From NCBI RefSeq assembly GCF_004791165.1, contig NZ_SRUZ01000001.1, positions 230,382 through 294,381 of the forward strand: a stretch of 64,000 nt of DNA. Direction: 5' to 3'. Position numbers and translations under genes: made by a program. The notes under the pieces were generated by a model. That model saw nothing but the letters and a program-made list of their open reading frames with translations. It did no database searches and was not told the origin of the DNA. The stretch comes from Mesorhizobium sp. M8A.F.Ca.ET.218.01.1.1. Lineage in GTDB: Bacteria; Pseudomonadota; Alphaproteobacteria; Rhizobiales; Rhizobiaceae. Below, one piece after another: positions 1-8,973 of this stretch; within the stretch, counting starts at the first letter, position 1; every line of letters begins with the position of its first letter.

Positions 1-930
1 ACCGGCGGGTCCACCAACCACACCATCCACCTGATCGCCATGGCGGCGGCCGCCGGCATCGCGCTGACCTGGCAGGATATTTCCGATCTTTCGGAGGCAG
101 TGCCGCTGCTGGCACGGGTCTATCCGAACGGGCTGGCCGACGTGAACCATTTCCATGCCGCGGGCGGGCTCGGCTTCCTGATCCGCGAGCTGCTCGACGA
201 AGGCGTTCTGCACGAGGATGTGCAGACGGTGTGGGGCGAAGGCCTGCGGCCATATGCGGTCGAGGCAAAGCTCGGCGCCGACGGCAGCGTGGTGCGCGAG
301 GCGTCACCGCGTGCCAGCGGCGACGAAAAGGTGCTGGCGCCGTTCAACAAGGCGTTCCAGCCGACCGGCGGCTTGAAAGTGCTGTCGGGCAATCTCGGCC
401 ACGCGGTCATCAAGACTTCGGCCGTCAAGCCGGAGCGACGTCTCATCGAGGCGCCGGCCAAGGTGTTCGACAGCCAGCAGGGACTGAACGACGCCTTCAA
501 GGCCGGCACGCTCACCGGTGATTTCATCGCCGTCATCCGCTTCCAGGGGCCGAAGGCCAACGGCATGCCGGAACTGCACAAGCTGACCACCGTGCTCGGC
601 ATCCTGCAGGATCGCGGCCAGCGTGTCGCGCTGGTCACCGACGGGCGCATGTCGGGCGCTTCCGGCAAGGTGCCGGCGGCGATCCATGTGACGCCGGAAG
701 CGGTCGAGGACGGGCCGATCGCGCGGATCCATGACGGCGACATCATCCGCCTCGACGCCGATGCCGGCACGCTGGAGGTGCTGGTGCCAGGGACCGAATT
801 CGCGCTGCGCCGCACGGCCGAGGCCGACCTGATCGGCAATGAATTCGGTTTCGGCCGCGAGCTGTTCGCTGGTTTCCGCCAATTGGTGGGCCGCGCCGAC
901 CACGGCGCCAGCGCCTTCGGCACCGCCTGA
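1..930 (+). CDS. edd: Phosphogluconate dehydratase, C-terminal part (5' end outside window)
   Basis: The reading frame is open from base 1 and gives 309 residues, about half of the usual ~605-residue protein; the start lies upstream of the window. It begins inside the IlvD/Edd signature (TGGSTNHT, residues 1-8) and carries the second family signature [13 protein letters not shown] at about residues 216-228. Edd dehydrates 6-phosphogluconate to 2-keto-3-deoxy-6-phosphogluconate in the cytoplasm, the first committed step of the Entner-Doudoroff pathway, using a 4Fe-4S cluster. The paralogue dihydroxyacid dehydratase (IlvD) is the main alternative, but residues such as [16 protein letters not shown] and the C-terminal [13 protein letters not shown] fit Edd better. 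A strong terminator follows the stop codon. Confidence 0.93.
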   Translation, partial: TGGSTNHTIHLIAMAAAAGIALTWQDISDLSEAVPLLARVYPNGLADVNHFHAAGGLGFLIRELLDEGVLHEDVQTVWGEGLRPYAVEAKLGADGSVVREASPRASGDEKVLAPFNKAFQPTGGLKVLSGNLGHAVIKTSAVKPERRLIEAPAKVFDSQQGLNDAFKAGTLTGDFIAVIRFQGPKANGMPELHKLTTVLGILQDRGQRVALVTDGRMSGASGKVPAAIHVTPEAVEDGPIARIHDGDIIRLDADAGTLEVLVPGTEFALRRTAEADLIGNEFGFGRELFAGFRQLVGRADHGASAFGTA

Positions 931-950
931 CGCGTTATGTGCGGCATGAA

Positions 951-977
951 AAGGGCGGCTCATGGCCGCCCTTTTTT
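951..977 (+). terminator. Rho-independent terminator of edd
   Basis: A perfect 7-bp GC stem (GGGCGGC at 953-959 with GCCGCCC at 965-971) encloses a 5-base loop and is followed by six T residues at 972-977. It sits about 20 bases after the edd stop. On the other strand A residues also follow the stem, so it may partly serve the convergent VWA gene that ends at 997. Confidence 0.88.
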
Positions 978-996
978 CGGGTCGAAATCGCAATCC

Positions 997-2661
997 TTAT
1001 TGCACCGTCAGTTCAACCCGCTCTCCAGCCTTCACGGTCACGGTGCCTTCCTTCTTGCTGTTGTCCGGCTTCTCCGAGACCACCGCGTAATCGCCCGCCG
1101 CTATCGCGGCCTGATACTTCTCGTCATAGGCGTAGCCGATCGACTTGCGATTGCCATTGATGTCCTTCCTGGTCTCGAAAATCTCGATCTTGGAGGTGCC
1201 GGGCGCCGTGATTGCCAGCACGCCGGCATTCATGGCGACCTTGAGGTCCTGGAACTCGCCGACCTTGACGCTGAAAGGCTGTTCCATGACTGCGAGGTCA
1301 ACCGTCGCGATCAACACATAGTCGTCGGGCGGCAAATCGAACTTGCTGTCGGGGCCATAGGCATACGTGACCTCGTCGCGGGTGCCATCGATCTTCTTCT
1401 TGGCCTTGAGCACCTTGAAGCCGACGCCTGAACCATCGGCCTTGTCGCCGCCGGCCGCATAATAGGCGTTGGCAACGACATGGCCGACGCCAACGATGAT
1501 GTCCTTGTCTATCACCCGGCCGGCAGCGAGCGGGATCGTTTCGGTGACCGCGCCCTGTCCGATCGTGACGGTCACTTTCTGGTCGCCGGCCGGCAACACG
1601 GCTTTCGTGTCTCCATAATAGGTCGGGGGGTTGTCGGCCCCCGGATAGGCGATCACGACAGCCGCCCCGCTGGCCACATCGGCACCTTGGCTGGGACGCG
1701 GATGCAGGATGAGCGTGCCGGCATTCAAGGTGAACTGCGGCTTGTAGACCTGGCCTGCCTCGATCTTGATCTTCTGCTCCACCTTGGCCTCGCCGTCGCG
1801 CGCGACGATGACGTAGTCGCCGGGTTCCAGATTGGCTTTGTACTTGCCGTATTCGGTGGTGATGTTGTCGCCGCGCGTGCCGTCCGATTTGGCCTTGTAA
1901 ACTTCCCAGGCATTGCCGTCAGTGACGGGATCGCCGCCCTCGGCCAGCACCACGGTCGGCATGAAATTGAACTCGGGCTTGGCCGGCTCCGGCGCTGGTG
2001 CCGGAGCGGGGGCCGGTGCCGGCTCGGGCGCCGGTGCCGGCGCTGCGACGGTCTCGACCAGCGCTTCCTGCAGCGCCTTCTCGTCGGAAGCCTGGATGTA
2101 TTTGCCGCCGGTGCTGTCGGCGAGGCAGGCAATCTGCTTGCCTTCGTCGGCGGTCAGGCCGAAGCCGACGACGTCGGCGGTGAAATCGACGCCGGAGGCT
2201 TCGAGTTCCTTGCCAAGCGCACAGGGGTCGCCGCCGCAGGTTTCGAGCCCATCGGTGATGAGGACGACCGTCGCCTTGTCCTCGGTGTATTTCAGCGCTT
2301 CGGCCGCCTGCTTGACGGCTGCCGTCAGCGGCGTCTTGCCGAGGAATTTCATACTGTCGGCGGCTGCCGAGATGGCGCTTGCCGAGCCAGCCTGAGGCGG
2401 CACGATGAGCTGGATGTCGTCGCAGCTGCCCTTCTCGCGATGGCCATAGGCCATAAAGCCGATCTCGTCGTCTGCGGGAACCGATTGAAGCACGGTCCTC
2501 AGTGATTCACGGGCGATTTCCAGCTTGGGCTTGCCATCGATCTGCGCCCACATCGATCCCGACGCGTCGAGGATGATGATGACCTTGTTGGCGGCAAAGC
2601 CGAATGTCGTCATCGACAAAAGGAGGATCGCCGCAGCGACGCTCCGTGCAAGTCCCGCCAT
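997..2661 (-). CDS. Secreted von Willebrand factor A domain protein with repeated beta domains
   Basis: The product has 554 residues. The start is the ATG at 2661, preceded by a good AGGAG site; it places a signal peptide (residues 1-24, cleavage after FGFAA) at the N terminus. A VWA domain spans about residues 26-200 with a complete metal-ion-dependent adhesion site: DASGS at 32-36, TPLT at 110-113 and TDG at 136-138. An Ala/Pro linker (about 213-240) follows. The rest holds roughly four repeated beta-sandwich units of 80-95 residues, each with a form of KxxxDGxR...YxY...LPxGDYV...V.AGE. Metal-dependent binding of a periplasmic or surface partner is inferred; the partner is unknown. It is a single gene with edd convergent to it. 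Confidence 0.85.
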   Translation of the reverse strand: MAGLARSVAAAILLLSMTTFGFAANKVIIILDASGSMWAQIDGKPKLEIARESLRTVLQSVPADDEIGFMAYGHREKGSCDDIQLIVPPQAGSASAISAAADSMKFLGKTPLTAAVKQAAEALKYTEDKATVVLITDGLETCGGDPCALGKELEASGVDFTADVVGFGLTADEGKQIACLADSTGGKYIQASDEKALQEALVETVAAPAPAPEPAPAPAPAPAPEPAKPEFNFMPTVVLAEGGDPVTDGNAWEVYKAKSDGTRGDNITTEYGKYKANLEPGDYVIVARDGEAKVEQKIKIEAGQVYKPQFTLNAGTLILHPRPSQGADVASGAAVVIAYPGADNPPTYYGDTKAVLPAGDQKVTVTIGQGAVTETIPLAAGRVIDKDIIVGVGHVVANAYYAAGGDKADGSGVGFKVLKAKKKIDGTRDEVTYAYGPDSKFDLPPDDYVLIATVDLAVMEQPFSVKVGEFQDLKVAMNAGVLAITAPGTSKIEIFETRKDINGNRKSIGYAYDEKYQAAIAAGDYAVVSEKPDNSKKEGTVTVKAGERVELTVQ

Positions 2662-2769
2662 CGAAATCTCCTGAGTTAGCCCCCTCGTCGGCACGTGAAA
2701 GCTATTTGACGGGGCGTCGGGACACAAGCCCGCAGGCATGGCGCCGGCATGCCCGACCAGGCAAATCAC

Positions 2770-3789
2770 TCAGTATGTCGTGCGGCGCTCTTCCGAGGGC
2801 GGGCGGCCAAATTGCAGCCGATAGCTCTGGGCAAAATAGGAATGCGAGGTGAAGCCGGTCGCGATCGCCACGTCGAGGATCGGCATGTTGGTCTGACGCA
2901 GCAATTCACGCGCCCGCTCCAGCCGCAGCCGCATATAGTAGCGCCCGGGCGTGACGTTGAGATGGCGCAGGAACAGCCGCTCCACCTGGCGCACCGAAAG
3001 GCCCGCCGACTTGGCAAGCTGTACCGCCGACAGCGGCTCGTCGAGATGGTCGGCCATCAGTTCGACGATGCGCCTGAGCTTCTCCGACTTGCCCGTCAGG
3101 TCACGCTCCGGGCCGACGCGCTGGCGGTCTCCGGCTGAGCGGATGCGCTCGTGCTGGAACTGGTTGGCGACGCCATTGGCGAGGTTGGAGCCGAAATCGC
3201 CACGCACGATCTCCAGCATCAGATCGATAGAGGTGGTGCCGCCGGCGCAGGTGTAGCGCTTGCGGTCGATCTCAAAGACATTGCCCGTGCAGTTGATATC
3301 GGGAAAGCGCTCGACAAAGCCGGCGCGGTTTTCCCAATGGATGGTGCAGCGATAGCCTTCGAGCTGGCCGGCCTCGGCCAGCAGGTAGGACCCGACCGAC
3401 AAGGCGCCAAGCGCGTTGCCGCGCCGGCCCCAGCTGCGCAAGGCCGCCAGAACCTTGCTCTTGCCCGGAAATTCCGTCGTCAGGCCGACCGAAACGAAAA
3501 GAATGTCGACCGGCGGCAGGTCGGCGACGGCGTAGTCGATCTTGAGCGGCAGGCCGTTGGAGGCCATCACCGGGTCGCCATCGGCGGAGACCGTCGTCCA
3601 GCCGTAGAAATCGCGTCCAAGCAGGCGGTTCGCCGACCGGAACGTGTCGATCGCGGCCGCCAGCGAGAACATGGAAAACTTGTCGACCAGCAGGAAGGCG
3701 AACTGCCGGCCACCTTGAACGGGATCATTCGTGACCGGCCGTTCCGGGGAAATAGTGGGATTCGGCAAAGCTGCGGCTTTCAGGGTCAA
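2770..3789 (-). CDS. GlxA family AraC-type transcriptional regulator
   Basis: The 339-residue protein has a DJ-1/PfpI-like glutamine-amidotransferase fold domain (about residues 28-200) and a C-terminal double helix-turn-helix of the AraC family (about 240-335, ending in the TGFTSHSYFAQSYR signature). The nucleophile-elbow Cys of true DJ-1 enzymes is replaced by Ser in SVGSYLLAEAG, as expected for a sensor domain rather than an enzyme. Relatives include GbdR and CdhR, which control glycine betaine and carnitine catabolism, but no such genes lie next to it, so the ligand is unknown. The only plausible start is a TTG at 3789, seven bases after the folD stop, so it is probably cotranscribed with folD. 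Confidence 0.85.
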   Translation of the reverse strand: MTLKAAALPNPTISPERPVTNDPVQGGRQFAFLLVDKFSMFSLAAAIDTFRSANRLLGRDFYGWTTVSADGDPVMASNGLPLKIDYAVADLPPVDILFVSVGLTTEFPGKSKVLAALRSWGRRGNALGALSVGSYLLAEAGQLEGYRCTIHWENRAGFVERFPDINCTGNVFEIDRKRYTCAGGTTSIDLMLEIVRGDFGSNLANGVANQFQHERIRSAGDRQRVGPERDLTGKSEKLRRIVELMADHLDEPLSAVQLAKSAGLSVRQVERLFLRHLNVTPGRYYMRLRLERARELLRQTNMPILDVAIATGFTSHSYFAQSYRLQFGRPPSEERRTTY

Positions 3790-3796
3790 CCCGGGC

Positions 3797-4696
3797 TCAG
3801 AAGGAAGGCCGCTTCAATCCGGCCGCAAGGTAGGCCGAAGCTAACGTATTGGCCATCAGCATGGCAATGGTCATCGGACCGACACCGCCGGGCACCGGGG
3901 TGATCGCGCCCGCCGCCTTGGCCGCCTCGGCATAGGCGACATCTCCGACGAGACGCGACTTGCCCTCGCCCTTCTCGGGCGCGGGAATGCGGTTGATGCC
4001 GACATCGATGACGGTGGCGCCAGGCTTGACCCAATCACCCTTGATCATTTCCGGCCGGCCGACCGCAGCGACAAGGATGTCGGCCGTGCGGGCAAGCGCC
4101 GGCAGGTCCTTGGTGCGGCTGTGAGCGATGGTGACGGTGCAGTTGGCGGCAAGCAGCAGATTGGCCATCGGCTTGCCGACGATGTTGGAGCGGCCGACGA
4201 CGACGGCGGTGAGGCCGGACAGGTCCTTGCCGCGCACGCGCTCGATCAGGAGCATCGAGCCGGCGGGCGTGCAGGGCACGAAGGCCGTGTCGAGTTCACC
4301 AGTGCCGAGCTTGCCGACATTGATGAAATGGAAGCCGTCGACATCCTTCTGCGGCGCGATGGCCTGGATGATCTTGCCGGCATCGACATGGGCGGGCAGC
4401 GGCAGCTGGACCAGGATGCCGTTGATGGCCGGGTCGGCGTTGAGTTCGGCGATGAGCTCGAGCAGTGCCGCCTCGGACGTCTCGGCCGGCAGCGTGTGCT
4501 GGAGCGAATGAAAACCGCATTCCTTGGCGGTGCGGGATTTGGAAGCGACATAGACCTGGCTGGCCGGATCCTCGCCGACGATGACCACGGCGAGACCCGG
4601 CTTGGCCTTGCCCTTGGCGACCAACTCGGCGGTCAGCGCCTTGACCGATCGCACCACGTCTTCGGCAACGCTCTTTCCGTCAATCATTTCGGCCAT
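3797..4696 (-). CDS. folD: Bifunctional methylenetetrahydrofolate dehydrogenase/methenyltetrahydrofolate cyclohydrolase
   Basis: FolD interconverts 5,10-methylene-, 5,10-methenyl- and 10-formyl-tetrahydrofolate in the cytoplasm with NADP. The 299-residue protein (E. coli FolD has 288) keeps the catalytic Tyr49 and Lys53 in YVASK, the folate-binding KDVDGFH around residue 120, the nucleotide-binding [11 protein letters not shown] loop, and the terminal [13 protein letters not shown] signature. It is followed closely by the GlxA-type regulator gene, which suggests a two-gene transcript. About 180 bases separate it from the polysaccharide co-polymerase gene upstream. Confidence 0.95.
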   Translation of the reverse strand: MAEMIDGKSVAEDVVRSVKALTAELVAKGKAKPGLAVVIVGEDPASQVYVASKSRTAKECGFHSLQHTLPAETSEAALLELIAELNADPAINGILVQLPLPAHVDAGKIIQAIAPQKDVDGFHFINVGKLGTGELDTAFVPCTPAGSMLLIERVRGKDLSGLTAVVVGRSNIVGKPMANLLLAANCTVTIAHSRTKDLPALARTADILVAAVGRPEMIKGDWVKPGATVIDVGINRIPAPEKGEGKSRLVGDVAYAEAAKAAGAITPVPGGVGPMTIAMLMANTLASAYLAAGLKRPSF

Positions 4697-4835
4697 GGAC
4701 CACCCTCAATATCGTTCCGCTCAACGCTGCCTTCGGAAAACACAATGCAGCGGCGCAGGCAATCTGCAGCGCGGCATTGTCATGAAAATTCAAGTTCGCA
4801 ATCCCGTCAAAGCGCCGTTCCATGCCGTTTACGTG

Positions 4836-4850
4836 AAACCGGCACGGTTT
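4836..4850 (-). terminator. Possible weak terminator hairpin after the Wzz-like gene
   Basis: A 6-bp stem (AAACCG/CGGTTT) with a 3-base loop lies about 30 bases beyond the stop of the co-polymerase gene. Only three T residues end the stem on the minus strand, with four on the plus strand, so efficiency is doubtful. It is the only hairpin I see in the 183-bp gap between folD and that gene. Confidence 0.3.
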
Positions 4851-4879
4851 TGTTCGGCCTCCACACCCTATCTGGTGGC

Positions 4880-7471
4880 TCAGAAGTAGCGGCGACGGGT
4901 GCGGTTTTCCGTGAGTTCGCGGACCGCTTCGCGGAATTCACGCAGGCTGGCGCGAATCTCTTCGACCGATGACTGTTCGCCCCCCTCCTCGACCGACCTG
5001 GCATGGGGAGCGGCTGGATCGGCCGGTGGCTGCGTCGGGACGGGCGGCGGCGGGTACGGCATCGGCGCCGCATAGGGTTCCGCCAGCGCTTGCGTATAGG
5101 GATGACCCGCCTGTGACCGGGGCTGCGCCGGGGGATAGCCCATCGGCTGCGCATAGGGAGAGGACGGCAAGGGCGGAGCCGGATACATTGCCTGTTGCGG
5201 CATCAGCGGCGAGCGCGAGGGCGACGCCATTTGCCGCCCATATCCTGCCTCGGCGCCTGGCTGGAAAGGTGACTGCGAATAATCCCGGCCGGCCGTCGCA
5301 CGAGGGCCGAAACCGGGCTCCGGATAGCCAGGGAATATCGGAGCGTTGGCCGGCCGTCCGTTGTCGGCAAAGGCGGGTAAGGCGAACTCGCTGGAGATGT
5401 CGCCGTCGGCTTCGGCCGAGGGTTTGCGGGACATGGCCTTGCGCAGTCTCGACATGAGTGCGCCGATCCTCCCGGAGCCTTCGGCGGAAGCGGCCTCGGT
5501 CCTCGTGGCCGGCGGCGGTGGCGCGGGAGGCGGCGCTACAGGCGCTGTCGGCATTGGCGGAGCGGGTGGAGGCTCCGTCCGGAATGCCTGCGCCTCTAGA
5601 GGCGCCCTCTGTTCATCCAACTTGCGTTCGTCCAGCTTGCGCTCGCGGCGTGAGCGCGAGCTTGCCGTCTCGCGCAGGCTGTCATAGGTCCCGCGCAAGG
5701 CGCCGAGACCAACACCCGCGCCAAAGCCAAGCAGCAGCCCGGCCAGTGCCGCCAAGGCCCGCGAGGGTCCATTTGGCTCAAGTGGGGCTTGAGCGGAGGT
5801 GATCACGTTGATGTTGGTCGTGTTGATGCCCGTCTGTTCACCGGTCTCCTTGGCGCGCAGAAGATATTGCTCGTAGACGGAACGCTTGGCGGTGGCCTCA
5901 CGCTCCAGTTCGCGCAGGGCAACCAGGTCGCTGTTGACGTCGCCGCTTTGGACCTTGGCCTGAGCCAGCCGAGACGCGAGGTCCTGTTCGAGCTGGACCG
6001 CGCGCTTCAGGTCGACCTGTAGCGAAGAGGCGATGCGGCGCAGTTCATTGGCAATGCGCTCGCGCGCGCCGGCAATCTGGGCATCGAGAGCCTGGAGTTC
6101 GGGATGGCGCGGCCCCAGCCGAACCGCGGCACGATCGGCCTCCTGCTTCAGCGTCGCATATTGCGAGCGCAGATCGCTCATGGTGTTGGAGTTGATTTCT
6201 TCCGGCAACGTGCCGGTCAGAACGGAATTGACGTCCAGCGAACGCGCCGACGCCGCCCGGGCATTGAGTTCCAGCGTGCGGGCGCGGGCGACGGAGAGCT
6301 GCTCGTTGAGCTTCAGCATCTGATCGTCGCTGATCAGATGGCCTTGCGCGTCGACGAGACCATGCGTGGCCCTGAAATCCTCGACCTTGCGCTCGGCCGC
6401 CTCGACCCCCTTGCGCAGATCATCTAGCTTGGACGTCAATTCGTTCGTCGCGCGTCCGGCCATGTCGGACTGGTATTTGGCGGCCTCCTGCTGAAAGACG
6501 GTCCTCGTCGTATTGGCGATGAGCGCCGACTTCTCGCCGTTCTGGGTTACAGCGCTGACGGAGATGACAAAAGTCTTGCCGGTGCGTTCGACCGACAGGC
6601 TCTTGGCCAGATTGCCAACGGCCAGCGCCTGGCGGCGAACCTCATCGACACCGCCCGGCCCATCGTGGCGTGACACAATCGAGCGGATAAGCGACATGAC
6701 GCCAAGGCCGCCGGAACCCTGGCCGTTGAACTCCGGATCGTTGACTAGATTGAGATTCTTGACGACCTGATCGAGAACGGTGCCCGAGGTGAGCATCTTG
6801 ATCCGGGTTTCGACGACGGCCAACGCGGCGTCGGGCTGGCCCACCGGTTGCGTGAGATCGCGATCGGAGAGCTTCAGGTCGCCCGGCTCGATGATCAGTT
6901 CGGTCGTGGCTTCGTATTTCTTCGGCATCGACAAGGCGATGGCAATGCCGAGCCCGGCGCCCAGTATCGTGGTCGCGACGATCAGCAGCTTCGACCTGGC
7001 GACGCCGCGAACAACCAGTATCGGATCGATCAATGGCTTCCATTGCTGACCGTCCGCACCGCCATCGGAGGAGGTATCGGCTCCGTCCGTGGCGCGGGAT
7101 CCGATTGCATCACGAGCGCGACCCGTCCCTGAAGGTTCTTCCGGCGCCGGCCTTGCGCGCGGCATGTCGGGAGGAAGATCGCCGGCGCCGGTCTCCGCCC
7201 GGGAGCGCCAGGCGTCGTCGGCTTCAAACGGCTGCTCCCCGTCAAGAGGGAACGGCGCGGCGTCACCGACGGCAAGCGGCGACGGGCTCGCCTTGGTCTC
7301 GCGCCGGGAACGGGCCAGGCGATGGCGCGTGGCGGCATCCTCGCGCCATGAAGGATTCGCGCGATCTCCTATCGACACCAGCGAAGCGTCGTCCTCGCCA
7401 CGCACGGCGTCGCCAAGCGCCAGCAAGGAGCGCTCGCGCTTCCAGTCCTCACGGTTTTCCCTGTCGACCAT
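4880..7471 (-). CDS. Polysaccharide co-polymerase, Wzz/GumC family, no kinase domain
   Basis: The 863-residue inner-membrane protein sets chain length or couples export of exopolysaccharide. Residues 1-145 form a charged cytoplasmic region. A Wzz domain follows, framed by transmembrane helices at about 161-182 and 571-592. Between them lie a periplasmic head and a long coiled coil (about 340-540) with the conserved LGPRHPEL motif (452-459). A proline motif (PLEPNGPSR) precedes the second helix, as in Wzz/ExoP proteins. The cytoplasmic tail (600-863) is Pro/Ala/Gln rich and has no Walker A or B motif, so unlike ExoP it is not a tyrosine autokinase. It is divergent from the flippase at 7672 and opens the polysaccharide locus. 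Confidence 0.85.
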   Translation of the reverse strand: MVDRENREDWKRERSLLALGDAVRGEDDASLVSIGDRANPSWREDAATRHRLARSRRETKASPSPLAVGDAAPFPLDGEQPFEADDAWRSRAETGAGDLPPDMPRARPAPEEPSGTGRARDAIGSRATDGADTSSDGGADGQQWKPLIDPILVVRGVARSKLLIVATTILGAGLGIAIALSMPKKYEATTELIIEPGDLKLSDRDLTQPVGQPDAALAVVETRIKMLTSGTVLDQVVKNLNLVNDPEFNGQGSGGLGVMSLIRSIVSRHDGPGGVDEVRRQALAVGNLAKSLSVERTGKTFVISVSAVTQNGEKSALIANTTRTVFQQEAAKYQSDMAGRATNELTSKLDDLRKGVEAAERKVEDFRATHGLVDAQGHLISDDQMLKLNEQLSVARARTLELNARAASARSLDVNSVLTGTLPEEINSNTMSDLRSQYATLKQEADRAAVRLGPRHPELQALDAQIAGARERIANELRRIASSLQVDLKRAVQLEQDLASRLAQAKVQSGDVNSDLVALRELEREATAKRSVYEQYLLRAKETGEQTGINTTNINVITSAQAPLEPNGPSRALAALAGLLLGFGAGVGLGALRGTYDSLRETASSRSRRERKLDERKLDEQRAPLEAQAFRTEPPPAPPMPTAPVAPPPAPPPPATRTEAASAEGSGRIGALMSRLRKAMSRKPSAEADGDISSEFALPAFADNGRPANAPIFPGYPEPGFGPRATAGRDYSQSPFQPGAEAGYGRQMASPSRSPLMPQQAMYPAPPLPSSPYAQPMGYPPAQPRSQAGHPYTQALAEPYAAPMPYPPPPVPTQPPADPAAPHARSVEEGGEQSSVEEIRASLREFREAVRELTENRTRRRYF

Positions 7472-7671
7472 TATCGTGGAGCTTTACTCTTGGCCGCTTG
7501 GGAGCGGCGGTCGGCCATTCGTTAAGCCACGCTAAACAGGCATAGGAAACAAAAGGTTAATTTCCGGAAGACGGTGGCAGGAATTCACGTCCTGATTGCA
7601 AGAACTTCTAACACAACCTAAAGCTTCAGAACGGCGCGTTAAACTTTCCGGCCTATGCATTTCCTTGACCT

Positions 7672-8967
7672 ATGACTGAGGCGAGCGACATACCGCAAAG
7701 GCGGACCTTCGCGCGGATCGGCACCTTCATGGCCGAACGACGCGGGCTGGTGCGCGACTATTTCTCGGCGATCAGCGGTGCCGGCGGGCGACTGGTGTTT
7801 TCACTCGCTTATTTCATCGCACTCGCCAATACGCTCTCGATCGCCGAATTCGGCATGTTCGCCACTGCCTCGGCGGCCGGCGTCATGCTGTCGCGAATCC
7901 TCGCCTTCGGGTTCATTTCGGCGCTCTATCGCACCGCTACCATCCGGCCCAATCTGATCGGCACCTTCACCGCCGGCTTCCTGGTGCTCGGCGCCGCCTC
8001 GCTGCCGCTTTTGGCCGCCGCCTCGTTCGGCGTCTACCTGACCTTCTTCGCCGGCACCGTGCCGCTGTCGGTGTTCACGGCGATCGTCTTCGCCGAGGCG
8101 CTGCTGTGGCGACCGGTGGAAGTGGCGCTGATCGTCAACAACGGGCTGGGCAAATTCGGCCGCGCCGCCATACTGGCGATCCTGGCCACGGCACTGCGGG
8201 CGCTTGGTGCGGTGTTATTCATGGTCTCGGCACAGCACGGCATCTGGGTGTGGTCGTGGTTCTACATCGGCGCCAACGCCGCCTCGCTGCTGCTCGCGTT
8301 TGGGTGGTTTTATCCGCGCCAGAGGCTGCGGCTGCGCGTCGAGCTCTATCTGCGGCGGCTCGCCGATTCCATCTATGTGGCCGGCGCGGAGGTGCTGTTC
8401 TACCTGCAGATGGAGTTCGACAAGCTGCTGGTGCTGGCGATCGGCGGACCACATCTGGCCGGCATCTATGCCATCATCATGCGCCTGGTCGACCTGACGG
8501 CCATTCCCATCCGCACCTTCTCGATGATGCTCGTGCAGCGCATGATGCGCGCGCCCGAACTCCTCTCACGGCTGGCGGTCAAGAGCGGCATCGAGGGCGG
8601 TGTGTTCGCGGTCTCGACGCTGGCGCTGGCGGCGCTCGGCATCGTGCTGCATTTCTTCCCCAACGCGCTCGGCAGGAATGTCTCCGAGGCCGCGCCCCTG
8701 GTGGCGCTGGCGATCTGCGTGCCGGGACTGCGCAATCTGGTCGAATACCAGGCCGAGCTTCTGTTCGCGCGCGGCCAGACGCTGGTGCGGGCGCTCAATC
8801 TGGGCCTGCTCGCCGCCCTCAAGGCGCTGCTGCTGACCTATGTGCTGACCACCATTACCGAGACATCTGATCTGGTGCTGTCGCTCAACATCGTCTTCCT
8901 GCTGCTCTATCTCGCGTCGATGCTGCTGACCTATTCGGCGCTGCGCCGACCGGCGAAGGCAATCTAG
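7672..8967 (+). CDS. Polysaccharide flippase (Wzx-like, MOP superfamily)
   Basis: The 431-residue protein is almost entirely hydrophobic, with about ten to twelve predicted membrane helices and short basic loops, matching PST/MATE-like lipopolysaccharide translocases. It would flip undecaprenyl-linked repeat units across the inner membrane. The typical EFGMFATASAAGVMLSRI stretch after the first helix fits oligosaccharide flippases of rhizobial polysaccharide loci. Its own ribosome binding site is weak; an ATG at 7726 is an alternative start. It is transcribed away from the co-polymerase gene across a 200-bp shared upstream region and ends six bases before the convergent DUF6492 gene. Confidence 0.8.
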   Translation: MTEASDIPQRRTFARIGTFMAERRGLVRDYFSAISGAGGRLVFSLAYFIALANTLSIAEFGMFATASAAGVMLSRILAFGFISALYRTATIRPNLIGTFTAGFLVLGAASLPLLAAASFGVYLTFFAGTVPLSVFTAIVFAEALLWRPVEVALIVNNGLGKFGRAAILAILATALRALGAVLFMVSAQHGIWVWSWFYIGANAASLLLAFGWFYPRQRLRLRVELYLRRLADSIYVAGAEVLFYLQMEFDKLLVLAIGGPHLAGIYAIIMRLVDLTAIPIRTFSMMLVQRMMRAPELLSRLAVKSGIEGGVFAVSTLALAALGIVLHFFPNALGRNVSEAAPLVALAICVPGLRNLVEYQAELLFARGQTLVRALNLGLLAALKALLLTYVLTTITETSDLVLSLNIVFLLLYLASMLLTYSALRRPAKAI

Positions 8968-8973
8968 GACAAG

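Noticed and set aside
1480..2505. Open frame of 341 codons opposite the VWA gene
   Set aside because: The composition (runs of GLGRLRR and GRRCR) is that of an antisense frame, whereas the VWA protein has signal peptide, metal site and repeats.
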